A stretch of DNA of 64,000 nucleotides from Dactylis glomerata (lineage: Eukaryota; Streptophyta; Magnoliopsida; Poales; Poaceae), in NCBI GenBank assembly GCA_007115705.1, contig QXEO01000170.1, positions 1,561,062 to 1,625,061 of the forward strand, read 5' to 3'. This document shows positions 12,214 to 22,972 of this stretch, one piece after another. The notes beneath the pieces were generated by a model that worked only from the letters and a program-made list of their open reading frames with translations, was not told the DNA's origin and made no database searches. Both the position numbers and the translations under genes were made by a program. The number at the start of each line of letters is the position of its first letter. Position 1 is the stretch's first letter.

Positions 12214-13401
12214 CACTAGTAGAAAAATGGTCTTTAGTCCCGGTTGGTAAGGGCCTTTAGTCCCGGTTGTACCAACCGGGACTAACTAATCGGGACTAAA
12301 GGTCCTCCTCTTTAGTCCCGGTTGTGTCACAACCTGGGACTAAAGGTTCTCCACATGGCTGTCCTGAGCGCTGCGGGCTGGAGAACACCAACCGAGACTA
12401 AAGATCATTTTGTTATTTTTAAATATTTTCAAAAAAAGTTCCAGATTATTTCGGATTTTCTTGAATTTTCCTATTTTTGGATTTTTGATTTGTTTGACAG
12501 TTTCCCCTCTAATCCCTAATCATCACCCCTATTCTTCATGTCAAAGTATATACTCTTTGGTCCCACTTCCCGGCCGGTCACCCATCCTCACACTGCTCCA
12601 CACTTAGCACGCTTAACTTCTCCATTCCTTCTCTACTAGCTTCCAAGACTGCGCTCGCGACTTCTTGATAATACTATGCTATGAATTGTATTAACCCTTA
12701 GACTTTGATAACATATAATTTTACTTTTTTGAATTCTAAATAATTTCAAAAATAAGCAACAATGATTAACTAATAATGAGCATCAATAAATTTCAAATAA
12801 TCTTTATGCATAATTTAAATATTAATTTTAAAACTCAAAATATTCAAAAAAAATTCAAAAAACTTTAAAATTCCAAAATTAGTAAAAAACTTCAAAATAA
12901 CTAAAAAGTGGAAGAAACAACTAAAGAAATTAAAAAATCCTTAAAAAATCATTTTTTTCTCATTTTTCTAACAAAAACTAAAATCTTCCTGCTTTCATAT
13001 TTCCCTTTGGAATTTTGAGAAACGAGAAATTGTGCAAACGGCCGTATGAGGTACATGCATGTCAAAGGATTTTGAAATTTGAAGTTTTTATCATTTTCGT
13101 TTATTTTTTTTAGACATTTTTTTTACGCGGGGGGTGGGGTAGGCATGAGAGGAAAATTGGAGGAGACCCTTTAGTCCGGGTTGGTAACACCAACCGGGCC
13201 CGGTTGGATGTACCAACCGGGCTTTAGTCCCGGTTCGTATCTCTAACCGGGACTAAAGGTCCCATTTAAACCGGGACTAAAGATTTCTGGCCCACATAGC
13301 CTTTTTAACCGGGACAAATGTGAGCATTAGTCCCGGATCAAAACACAACCGGAACTAAAGCTCAAATTCGTTCTGGACATTATGCCTGTTTTCTACTAGT
13401 G
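12214..13401. mobile_element. Short non-autonomous CACTA element, TSD CAT
   Basis: The ends are CACTAGTAGAAAA and its inverse TTTCTACTAGTG, flanked by CAT at 12211-12213 and 13402-13404. Both ends carry inverted pairs of the TTTAGTCCCGGTTGGT subterminal repeat (12230-12350 and 13168-13360), shared with the large CACTA at 36506-56398. The middle is AT-rich and non-coding. Transposition would need transposase supplied in trans. The AT-rich segment 13063-13124 is the best match in the window for filler DNA in the Copia element at 22054-22148. Confidence 0.9.
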
Positions 13402-13404
13402 CAT

Positions 13405-14389
13405 GGTGCCCAAATGTGGTGGCGTGGTGCATACCATGGTGCATAAATAGTTGTGTACTTTGCTTGCTGCAGCCGAAAGGGTGATTTAGCGGGGGGAAAC
13501 TTTTCCAGGCAATATTTGTGTGTGCCATCCAAACAATCCGCGGGGTATGAGGGGCATTCTTGTAGTGATGCTAGTGTGTCTATGCAGTTGCTCTATGTCA
13601 GACGTGGTTGGTGCAAATGTCGGTACCGTGTCACGTCTTGCAGTTGTACTGTTAGAGGACATGTGTTCGTCCTTGTGAATAATAATGTAGCGACGGCTGT
13701 CATGTGTTGACTAAGTTTGTTTTTCTTTTATTAAGATCATGTTAATGTAGATCTTGGTGATTATATGTCATCAATGTTGGAATAGAAGGCGTGTGTTGAC
13801 GATGATGCTTCTCAAGTTCCTTACAGTGACAATGATGTCGATCATGTCATGCAGCCGGAGAAGTCGATGAAGAGTTTGCACCCCGGCCGTCCCACATCAG
13901 CTTGGCGTGTGGATTGTGCAGGTCGGTTTTGCTTCTTGTAGATGCTCGTACAGCTGATTCCTGCCTAGTCCTGTTTGATACGCCATGCCGCTCGCACGCA
14001 TGTAGAGCAGAGCGCCGGGCCACCGGCTCGCCGTGCGCCGTCATGCTCGTTGGGTAGATCGATTTGAAGTGATTTTTTCTTACACTTATCTGCACTAGTG
14101 TGAGGATCGTGTCAAGGGATTTATCCATTGGCTAAACAGGATCTAATCTATGGAACCGAATATTGATCTAACCTAATAAAAAAACAGATGTCCAGTCTTT
14201 TGTCGACACCGGTTGCCCCGCATTCGAGGACGTACAAGAAATCGATCTCAACACCGAATACAATTCGTTCTGGTACCATGCGGAATTACGTGATCTAGCC
14301 AGTTTAAACAACAGACTGATCTGATCTAAGAAACTAGGCAACTATGATCTATGATTTTACTCAAGGCTGGCGCACTACTACGCCTTCTC
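13405..14389. other. Unassigned sequence
   Basis: I see no recognisable gene, terminal repeat or transposon signature. Short ORFs of 85-93 codons on both strands have no motif I can name. Base composition is mixed and less AT-rich than the neighbouring CACTA. Confidence 0.4.
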
Positions 14390-14890
14390 CTCCAACAGCA
14401 GGATGCTAAATTCTTCTCGGATATGGTTCACACTTAAGAACAAGCTTCTTATAATTTGTAGACGCCGTAAAGGAGAATCCACCTCGTTGCAAATTTACTG
14501 ATGCCTCGCATGCCTATATCCCGCGTGCTATTTGCCATGAAAAATATAGTTACTCTGTTATGAAGGCCTACGGTGGTTAGTTTCCTTGAGTGTTGTTGCA
14601 TGACCGATGCGTCTTATTCTTATATGATGTGCGGCTACACCAACTGTATATTCGACATTTATCGCAAGATACATCAACACCGTGAAATGAATAATGTAAC
14701 TAATATAGTGACCAACCTTACTGCCGTGTACTCCCTTAGTCTCTGTACATATGATCTCACGAGTTACAGTTTAAGAATGTTTACCCATTCAGGAAAACAT
14801 TTCTCTCTCCACCTCTATGAAAATGCTTTCAATGATTTTAGGAATTTCGACTATACTACCGCGTCTTTTAGCAAGAATACAAATATGCCT
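14390..14890. repeat. Third, decayed copy of part of the duplicated unit
   Basis: It aligns by eye with 9050-9540 (copy A) and the matching part of copy B. Landmarks run in the same order: CTAAATTCTTCTCGGATAT, CCATGAAAAAT, GGTGGTTAGTTTCCTTGAG, CACCAACTGTATATTC and CTATGAAAATGCTT. Identity is clearly lower than A against B, roughly two thirds in the best parts. No convincing coding capacity; the 138-codon ORF here is not conserved in A or B. Function unknown. Confidence 0.6.
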
Positions 14891-14976
14891 TTTTCACAAT
14901 TTTGTAAAAATTGCGGGAAGTTATATAATGTTTTGAAGTCTTCTTTATCTTGTAGTGCGAGCATATTTGTACTCTT

Positions 14977-15337
14977 TGTTAGCACATAAACCATGTCATT
15001 CACTTAGCTGTTTCAGTTTCAGTTTCAGTAGACTGTAGCGTTTCAGACAGTTTTTGAAAACTGTCTGATTTCTGTCAGTTAGTCTGTTTGTTCAGATAGG
15101 TTAGGAGGCCTGGTCGTTGCCTGTAACGATCGAGGACCGATTCTGTAGGAGCACGATCTTCTCGTGGGATGGCGCGAGAGATGTGGATTGTGGATCTTGC
15201 ACGTTTGTAATCTCGCAAATAAAAGGAATAGAACCCAGAAAACGCCGGGCAGTTTTTACACGGCACAAACTCTAGTCTCTGAACCTTCTTCTTCGTCTAC
15301 CTCGCGTGAGAGAGAGATCGGGAGATTCTAGACTACA
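14977..15337 (+). repeat. Copia 5' LTR (361 bp)
   Basis: It begins TGTTAGCACATAAACC and ends GATTCTAGACTACA. CAAATAAAAGG near 15217 may be the TATA or poly(A) region. The primer binding site follows after two bases. Confidence 0.95.
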
Positions 15338-15339
15338 TT

Positions 15340-15351
15340 TGGTATCAGAGC
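15340..15351 (+). other. Copia primer binding site, initiator-Met tRNA type
   Basis: TGGTATCAGAGC is the classic complement of the plant initiator methionine tRNA 3' end used by Copia elements. It lies two bases after the LTR. Confidence 0.92.
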
Positions 15352-15367
15352 CCTGTTGAGATCGACC

Positions 15368-16205
15368 ATGGTCGGATCGCCACCACCGGCGAGGCCTACC
15401 GATAGGCCATCCCAATCACCATCGGCCTCCGGGGCTAGGACCTCAGGTCGCGCGCGCTCGACGAGCCACGGACGGAGTCTGGTGAGGGGGAGTGGAGGCG
15501 ACATCATGGTACGGGAGATCGTGCGGGAGAGCGGCGGCGGCGGCATCGTCTCCTGGCCAACACTCACCAAGACCAACTACACGGAGTTGGCAATCCTCAT
15601 GCGTGTCAAGCTCCAGGGCGCCGGGCTCTGGGAAGCTGTCGACACCGACGACGCGCCGGGGCGGCAGGAGAGACAGGCGTTCGGCGCCATCCTGAGCTCG
15701 GTGCCGACGGAGATGGTCCAGCTCCTCGCCGCGAAGGACAACGCCAAGCTCGCCTGGGACACGATCAAGACGATGCGCGTCGGCATAGATCGCGTCGCCA
15801 GCGGCTGCGGAAGGACTTCGACGCCCTCGCCTTCCAGAGCAGGGAGACCGTGGAGGACTTCTCCCTGCGTGTCTCCTCCCTCGTCACCGAGCTGCAGTCG
15901 CTGGGCGACACAACCTCCGAGCTCGACGGCGTGCAGAAGATCCTACGCGTCGTGCCAAGCAGGTATGCTCAAATGGCGTGTTCTATTGAAACGTTACTTG
16001 ATCTGAAGGATTTGTCCATCGACGAGCTGAGCGGGCGGCTCGCTGCCTCGGAGGGGCGCGGTGAACAAGAGACCGACGCCAACGGGCGGTTGTTTCTCAC
16101 GGAGGAGGAGTGGCTCGCCCGCAGCTCTGGCCGCCAGCCTGGATCGGGAGGATCTGGGTCTGGTGGCAAGCAGGGCGCTCCCCACAAGGACCGCCCGAGC
16201 GGCGG
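15368..16205 (+). pseudogene. Copia gag, N-terminal and central part, frameshifted
   Basis: It starts at ATG 15368, 16 bases after the primer binding site. The low-complexity N-terminus (PPPARPTDRPSQSPSASG) is followed by the UBN2/DUF4219-like capsid region: LTKTNYTELAILMRVKLQG, then LWEAV and WDTIKTMRVGIDRV. The frame breaks at about 15790, and the following residues continue in the +2-shifted frame (RLRKDFDALAF, VEDFSLRVSSLVTEL), which implies a small deletion. The frame runs into the nested element at 16206. It would encode the nucleocapsid/capsid precursor that packages element RNA. Confidence 0.85.
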
Positions 16206-16699
16206 TGACGAGGGGTTAACTCGGCAAATGTCCTAGATGAAGGACTTAGGATCGGGGGAAGAGCAACGACTAGAGATTCCGGGATCGAGATTGGCACACG
16301 ACGTACCCAGGTTCACGTCCCCGCGCTGGAGGATCGCTACATCCTGCTAGCAATCTAGTATATGATCACAATGATGTTTACAGTGGGCCGCCGTAGGCGG
16401 AGTTTTGTATCTAGTCTATGTCTAATCTATCTTGTCTAGTCGAGATATTGCTTGTCTATGATATTCAATGTCTATGATATCTATTTTGATCTCGATGTAA
16501 CTTGTCCCTCTAGGGGCGCCCTTGCCTGGCTTTATATATGCAACCGGGCTAAGGTTTTACAAGTGTTCTAGTCGAATACAGATTAGAGCCTTCCTTCTCC
16601 TACTCTAAGTCATCTTCGAGTCCTTGTTCTGATCCATCTCCATCATGGGCCGGACCCGGTATACTAATCTGCGAGTACCCAAAGGGCATTCCCTCGTCA
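16206..16699 (-). repeat. 3' LTR (in element orientation) of the non-autonomous element
   Basis: 494 bp, TGACGAGG...CCTCGTCA on the plus strand. It adjoins GTAGCCCCCGAG, the complement of the polypurine tract. Confidence 0.95.
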
Positions 16700-16949
16700 G
16701 TAGCCCCCGAGACTCAATTCGAGTTGCAGACTCGGGTTGAGTCTCCAAACTTCAAATCTTCGACTTCTTCAATTCTTTGACTTCTTCAAACTTCGAATTC
16801 TTCAATCTTCGACTTCATATAACTTCGACTTCAAATGTAATGCCCAAAATCGTTGGGTTCTTGAATCCGCTCTCCCGATGGGAGTGAATTGTCGAGTCCA
16901 TGGACTCGAAGATTTTCTTCCTCGCTCTTCATTGATGATCTCCTCGAAG

Positions 16950-17170
16950 TAAATCTTCATCGGGTGCGCGACCAGCGCTCCCGATGGGAGTAGCCCCCGA
17001 GGCTATGGTCGGATACTTGTAGTCGATCATAGGCTCAAATTTTCCTCTTCTTCATCTCGTTTTGTTGAATTCTTTCTCAAAATTGTCTTTCTATCAGGTG
17101 CGCGGCCAGCGCTCCTGATGGGAGTAGCCCCCGAGTCTATGTTTGGGTACTTGTAGCCGGGCATAGACTC
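16950..17170 (-). repeat. Duplicated module with GGGAGTAGCCCCCGAG core
   Basis: Two copies of a module of about 80 bases lie roughly 134 bases apart (cores near 16986 and 17120). Each has GCGCGxCCAGCGCTCC, then GATGGGAGTAGCCCCCGAG, then a short stretch naming TACTTGTAG. The same module, in the opposite orientation, is at 47050-47105 in the Tat-like Gypsy element. Confidence 0.7.
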
Positions 17171-18900
17171 AAGTTGTACTACTCGAAGAAGTTCGGCTCC
17201 TGTTGAAGGACTTGATGATTTTGTCGACTCCTGCAGAAAATATGAATAATTATGAAATAACTTTGTCTCTCGAAGAAATATTGCGTTTGCATATTGCAAC
17301 AATGATGTAGTAGTATGTAAAACAAAACTCGATGTTTTTTGTGCAATTTTGTTGCTCGTACGTAAGACCCTTTCGTTAGCCTGATGCACTTCACGGCTCG
17401 ATCAGCTACTCAGGTCAGACGTAAATCGATGCGTGTGCCGCATTTCAATTTCAAGATACTTGCTAAGCCTTTTCGTTAGCCTGACGCCCGAGATTTTGGC
17501 CTTGCCAACCGTTAGTCGAGCTTCATGCGACTGTAAACTAAATTGACAAGTATTCGACAAGGAACGCCAGCTAGCTACTAGGGCTTTCACAATTTTTTCG
17601 AAGTCAATGATATGCAAGATGATTTCTCATGGCGGAGCCCCCGAGCGTCGGGTGCGGCAAAAGTAAATGATAACCGATTCTTGGAAGAGGAAAACTTAGC
17701 TTTTATCGGGTACGGCGTGGTCGGCGCGGCGTAGTCGACGATGATGTCGTTGAGTTGTTGTCGTAGAATCACAATCACGATCGGAGGCGAAGTTGTTGTC
17801 GAGCCCCCGAGCGCTGTTGGGATCGTCACGTTGCTGATGTCGATGAAATCGAGTTCTTGAGCGTGATTTTCTGCACTCTGGGGCGAGTTGATGTCGAGCC
17901 CCCGAGCGTTGCCGATAGTTTGCGCGAGTGCACGGCGGTGAGCCCCGAGCGTGGCAAGTCGCAATTGACACCGAATCGACGATGTTGAAGACGAAGTAGT
18001 CGAAATAATTTCTTCGGGTTGTACAAGCAGCTCTGATAACTCGCCGGTGTAGACTGCTGCCGATTTACGTCTCCGGCAATCTTCATATATGCATACGTAC
18101 AAGCTAATTCTTTTTTCCCTCTGAATTCCGTAGCTGATAACTTTTTTCCCTTTTTTTTATGGAGCTCAATCTGATCTGATATGTTTTCTCATGAACTCGC
18201 ATGACGCGTCAACTTCTCCTGATTTATCCTACAAAAGTCTTAATCCAATCTTGTGCACGCATGATGCAGCTTGTTCTTTCTTGATCACCTCGTGAAACAA
18301 TGAGCACACAAATTCTTTTTTCCTTTTTTCTCTTTCCATAACTTTGGCAGATCGATTGGGTCTTGATCCGGTCTGAACTCAGACAACCACATCGAGAGTC
18401 CAAGGGATTGATTTGCTAGTTCGTACCGATCCGATCTAGTGCCAATGGGAACAATTGCCGAAACTGCTAGTACTTCTTCTAGACTTTACGTGTTTCACGC
18501 ATATTCCGATGAAGATTAGATCCGAACCGAGCTTGCAACAAATCAAACGCTGCTTTTTCTCTGAGCTTGCTCCACTGATCGTACACAGCTTTGATTTTTC
18601 CACCGCTCAATCCATACAGCATCAAAATTTTGGAAAAAATTAGCCCAGCATCGCGTCTGCACACCGGAGAACAGCTGGATCGGATCGACAGAACGAAACG
18701 GACCCGAGGAAATCTACCAGGCAACTGCAGTCTACCACGTCGGAAGCTATCCGACGAAACAATGCTTGAGCGACCCAGTCGGAGTTTCGATGCTGAATTT
18801 GCAGGCGTTGTCGAAGATTTGCCGATCGATTCGGCGATGTCCATGATGGATCCCGCCCGGATCGGTTGAAGTAATCTGGCTGTTGTTGTTATCGGTAGTC

Positions 18901-19026
18901 GAAAAATTTGCTGATCTTGTCGATGAAAAGTTTCCTGATCTTGTCGATGAAAAATTTCCTGATCTTGTCGATAAAAAATTTCCTGATCTTGTCGATGAAA
19001 AATTTCCTGATCTTGTCGATGAAAGC
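18901..19026 (-). repeat. 24-bp tandem repeat in the leader of the non-autonomous element
   Basis: About five head-to-tail copies of a 24-bp unit (GATCTTGTCGATGAAAAATT plus TCCT) with single-base differences. It lies 62-187 bases from the primer-binding side of the 5' LTR. It is readable as an 8-residue repeat in several frames, but nothing suggests translation. Confidence 0.9.
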
Positions 19027-19087
19027 TTGAAGGATCCCGCCCGGATAACAAAATCCAGTCGCCGCGATCCCCACGGTCGGCGCCAAT

Positions 19088-19581
19088 TGACGAGGGGTTA
19101 ACTCGGCAAATGTCCTAGATGAAGGACTTAGGATCGGGGGAAGAGCAACGACTAGAGATTCCGGGATCGAGATTGGCACACGACGTACCCAGGTTCACGT
19201 CCCCGCGCTGGAGGATCGCTACATCCTGCTAGCAATCTAGTATATGATCACAATGATGTTTACAGTGGGCCGCCGTAGGCGGAGTTTTGTATCTAGTCTA
19301 TGTCTAATCTATCTTGTCTAGTCGAGATATTGCTTGTCTATGATATTCAATGTCTATGATATCTATTTTGATCTCGATGTAACTTGTCCCTCTAGGGGCG
19401 CCCTTGCCTGGCTTTATATATGCAACCGGGCTAAGGTTTTACAAGTGTTCTAGTCGAATACAGATTAGAGCCTTCCTTCTCCTACTCCAAGTCATCTTCG
19501 AGTCCTTGTTCTGATCCATCTCCATCATGGGCCGGACCCGGTATACTAATCTGCGAGTACCCAAAGGGCATTCCCTCGTCA
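19088..19581 (-). repeat. 5' LTR (in element orientation) of the non-autonomous element
   Basis: 494 bp, nearly identical to 16206-16699. On the minus strand CATATATAAAGCC near 19411-19423 is a good TATA box. The primer binding site ATTGGCGCCGACCGTGGGGA lies directly inward. Confidence 0.93.
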
Positions 19582-20671
19582 GGCGGCAAGGACGGTGCGC
19601 GCGGCGGCGGCCCGTCCAAGGATGACAAGTGCCGCTACTGCGGCAAGAAGGGCCACTGGGCCCGTGAATGCCGCAAGAAGAAGTGGGACGAAGAGCGGCA
19701 AGCTCACCTTGTGCAGCACGAGGATGAAGCGGACCCTGCGCTGTTGATGGCGGTGCGCATCCCCGACGACGCCATCAACACGCCCGCCGGTGCACGCGTC
19801 TTCCTCAACGAGGAGCGCGCACATGTACAGCTTCGCCGCCACGACGACGACGTGGACGCCGTCTGGTTCCTCGACACCGGGGCCTCCAATCACATGACGG
19901 GCGACGCCGGTGTGTTCGCCGAGCTATACCGCAGGGTCTCGGGCACCGTCAAGTTCAGCGATGGCTCCTACGTCGACATCCAAGGCAGGGGCACGGTGCT
20001 CTTCGCGGTGGCTGGAGGCCAACACCGTGCACTCACCCACGTCTACTGGATTCCGCATCTCTGCAGCAACGTCGTCAGCATTGGGCAGCTCGACGAAATC
20101 GGCTGCCCAGCCCATGTCGAGAACGGGGTGATGACGGTGCGCGATGCGTCCTGGAGGGTGATTGTCAGCGTGCCGCGCGCGCGCAATCGCCTGTACCCGG
20201 CTCGTGTCTCCATTTTCAAGCCGGTGTGCCTGCTGGCGCACACTGGTGGCGCGGCGTGGCTATGGCACGCGCGGTTTGGACACCAACACTTCCAGGGCCT
20301 CGAGCGCCTCGCTAGCCAGGAGATGGTGCGCGGCATGCCAAGGATCGAGCACCCAGAGCAGCTCTGCGACGCATGCCTGGCTGGGAAGCAAAGGAGGGCA
20401 CCATTCCCTCAGGTGGCTAAGTTCAGAGCCACGACGCCGCTCCAGCTGGTGCACGGCGACCTGTGCGGTCCCATCTCGCCGGCGACTCAAGGAGGACGAC
20501 GCTACTTCCTTCTCCTCGTCGACAACCACAGCAGGATGATGTGGCTCACCCTGTTGCGCACCAAGGACGAGGCAGCAGAAGCAATCCGTCGGTTCACGGC
20601 GGCGGCGAAGATGGAGTCTGGGCAGCGTCTCCGCGTTCTCCGGACAGACTGCGGGGGGGGGGGGGGGGGGC
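19582..20671 (+). pseudogene. Copia zinc knuckle, protease and integrase N-terminal half
   Basis: It resumes gag after the nested element. A CX2CX4HX4C nucleocapsid knuckle is at 19630-19671 (CRYCGKKGHWAREC). The aspartic protease active site WFLDTGASNHMTG is at about 19864-19902. The integrase HHCC zinc-binding region follows (WHARFGHQHF ... LCDACLAGKQ), then the catalytic core with HGDLCGPI (first Asp) and the RTDCGGEF region (second Asp). The frame is open from 19711 to the poly-G run beginning at 20653, where it is lost. Confidence 0.93.
20653..20670 (+). repeat. 18-base poly-G run in the integrase gene
   Basis: The TDxGGEF motif should be encoded here by about five G residues. The run is 18 G long, a net gain of 13, which moves the frame by +1. 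The frame after it continues with TEFAAYWADRG. It is either replication slippage or a sequencing/assembly artefact. Confidence 0.8.
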
Positions 20672-22053
20672 GAGTTCACCTCAACAGAATTCGCTGCCTA
20701 CTGGGCTGATCGCGGAACGGGACGCCACCTCACCGCACCCTACTCGCCGCAGCAGAACGGAGTAGTGGAGCGGAGAAACCAGACCATCATCGGCATGGCT
20801 AGAAGCATGCTCAAGGCCATGGGCGTGCCTGCATCGTTCTGGGGCAAAGTGGTCACCACGACCGTGCACGTTCTGAACCGGTCCTTCACCAGAAGCGTCG
20901 ACAGACGAACGCCATATGAAGCATGGCACGGGCACAAGCTGGACGTGCATTACTTGCGCGTGTTCGGATGTCGTGCGCATGTCAAGATCACACGTCCAGG
21001 GCTGCAGAAGCTGGACGACAGGAGCGTGCCAGCGGTCTTCCTCGGATACGAGCCCGGGAGCAAGGCGTACCGGCTCTACGATCCAGTGGCCAAGCGCGTG
21101 TTAGTCTCGTGCGACGTCGTGTTCGACGAGGGACGCTCGTGGGATTGGAAGTCCACGACGGAGCCCATTGTCACCAGTGAGTTCTTCGTCGAGAACATGG
21201 ACTACGGGGGAGATTCTTCTGAGCCTGTTGCTCGAGCAGCTGTAGAAGAAGTTGAGCCACAGCAGCCTGATACTCCAGGTGCGGCAGAACCACACACGCC
21301 CAGCGCGACAGCTACAGCTGACGTCGTGGAGTTTGCTACACCGCCAACAGCTCCCGACCCTGAGCTCTTCGACGACGAGGACGACGCGGATGAGCCTCAC
21401 CGCTACCGTCGTGTTGCCAATCTGCTTGGACCCAACGCCACGGGCGCGGCACGCGCAGAACGTCTGTTCCTCACGTCTGCGGAAGAACCAGCAAGTGTAG
21501 CAGAAGCGGAGCAGAACCCAAGCTGGCGCAAGGCAATGTTGGAGGAGATGAACTCCATCAGAGACAATGACACCTGGGAGCTGGTTGATCTTCCTCGAGG
21601 CCACAAACCCATTGGGCTCAAGTGGGTGTTCAAGGTCAAGCGCGACGAGCATGGTGCTGTGATCAAGCACAAAGCGAGGCTGGTGGCAAAGGGATATGTG
21701 CAAAAGCAGGGGATCGACTTTGAAGAGGTGTTTGCACCAGTTGCCCGCATCGAGTCAGTCCGTCTGCTGCTCGCCCTGGCCGCGAACGAGGGATGGCCAG
21801 TGCACCACATGGACGTCAAGTCCGCGTTCCTGAATGGCGAGCTGGAGGAAGAAGTGTATGTTGCACAAGCTCCTGGCTTTGTGGTGACTGGCAAGGAAGG
21901 CAAGGTCTTTCGCCTGCGCAAGGCACTGTATGGCCTGCGGCAGGCTCCTCGAGCGTGGAATGCCAAGTTGGACGCCACGATGACGTCACTTGGGTTTCAG
22001 CGGAGCAAGTCTGAGCACGCCATGTACGCCCGCAGGAACTTACTGGTGGGCGT
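20671..22053 (+). pseudogene. Copia integrase C-terminal half and reverse transcriptase N-terminal two thirds
   Basis: After the G-run the frame holds from about 20671 to a stop at 22055. It has the integrase catalytic Glu (YSPQQNGVVERRN), the GKVV...VLNRSFTRS and VFGCRAHV segments, then the acidic linker, then the RT: WRKAMLEEMNSI, LKWVFKVKRD, KARLVAKGYVQKQGIDF, ESVRLLLALAA, MDVKSAFLNGELEEEVY and LRKALYGLRQAPRAWN. It ends at LLVGV, immediately before where the catalytic YVDD box should be. Confidence 0.94.
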
Positions 22054-22148
22054 CTAAAAAAATGTCTAAAAAAAATAAACAAAAATGATAAAAATGTCTA
22101 AAAAAAATAAACGAAAATGATAAAAACTTCAAATTTCAAAATCCTTTG
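22054..22148 (+). other. Filler DNA replacing the YVDD region of Copia reverse transcriptase
   Basis: About 95 AT-rich bases sit where the YVDD box and following RT residues should be. The last ~57 bases are the exact reverse complement of 13063-13124 in the short CACTA element, and the part before repeats a ~31-base piece of the same segment (ATGTCTAAAAAAAATAAAC motif twice). Copia sequence resumes at AGAGCGCGTATGCC. This looks like break repair by copying from a template, with one template switch. Confidence 0.85.
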
Positions 22149-22909
22149 CCCAGAGCGCGTATGCCAGAACCATTCTGGAGAAAGCAGGCATGGAGGATTG
22201 CAATGCCTGTCATGTTCCTATGGAGGTGCGTCTGAAACTGAGCAAGACAAGCACTGCGCAACCGGTCGACGCAACAAAGTACCGCAGCATCGTCGGATCT
22301 CTCCGGTACCTTGTTCACACGCGCCCTGACATCTCGTTTGCGGTGGGGTACGTGAGCCATTTCATGGAGCATCCAACTGAAGAACACTGGAACGCTGTGA
22401 AGCACATCCTTCGGTACATTGCTGGTACGTTGGATTACGGGTGCAGCTACAGGGGTGCTCAAGGTGAAGGTGCAGTTCTTTCGGGGTTCAGTGACAGCGA
22501 CATGGCTGGGGATGTCGACTCTCGCAAGAGCACAACTGGCGTACTCTTCTTTCTCGGCGATCGTCCTGTTAGCTGGCAATCTCAGAAACAGAAGGTGGTG
22601 GCTCTCTCATCTTGTGAAGCGGAGTACATCGCTGCCACCACTGCTGCGTGCCAAGGCATTTGGCTCGCCAGGCTACTTGGTGACTTCACTGGAGAAGGAC
22701 CAAAGGCAGCAAAACTGAGGGTGGACAACAAGTCCGCAATCTCCTTGATCAAAAATCCAGTGGACCACGACAGGAGCAAGCACATCGATCTCCGTTTTCA
22801 CTTCATTCGTGAGTGCGCGGAGAAGAAGCAGATCCTGGTGGAGTATATCCGAACTGAATCGCAACTCGCTGATATTTTGACAAAGCCACTTGGTCGCGTC
22901 AAGTTTTAG
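22149..22909 (+). pseudogene. Copia RT tail and RNase H
   Basis: From 22190 one frame stays open to TAG 22907-22909. It carries the conserved KYRSIVGSLRYL and RPDISFAVG, the RNase H signatures GFSDSDMAGD and RKSTTGVLFFLGD, SSCEAEYIAATTAACQ, and the C-terminal ADILTKPLGR. RNase H would remove template RNA during reverse transcription. The domain looks intact, but cannot follow an RT lacking its active site. Confidence 0.93.
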
Positions 22910-22972
22910 GAGATGCGAGAGAAGATTGGAGTCATTCAAATAAAGTAGGGATGACAGGGATTAGGGGGAGTT

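Larger units (their letters stand above)
16206..19581 (-). mobile_element. Young non-autonomous Gypsy-like LTR element inside Copia gag, TSD GGCGG
   Basis: Two 494-bp LTRs (16206-16699 and 19088-19581) differ at one position by hand count (T/C near 16605/19487). GGCGG flanks both sides (16201-16205 and 19582-19586), and deleting the element plus one TSD restores the Copia gag frame up to the zinc knuckle. The 2.4-kb interior has no pol. In its own orientation it has a primer binding site (complement of 19069-19087) and a CGGGGGCTAC polypurine tract next to 16699. The last ~55 bases of its LTR, the primer site and the polypurine tract match the element at 39173-48209, its likely autonomous relative. 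Confidence 0.95.

Noticed and set aside
14573..14989. 138-codon ORF next to the Copia 5' LTR
   Set aside because: It is not conserved in the related copies A and B, has no motif, and runs into the LTR.
18901..19026. Possible CRISPR-like array of 24-bp repeats
   Set aside because: The copies are directly adjacent with no unique spacers, in a plant retroelement leader. It is a simple tandem repeat.
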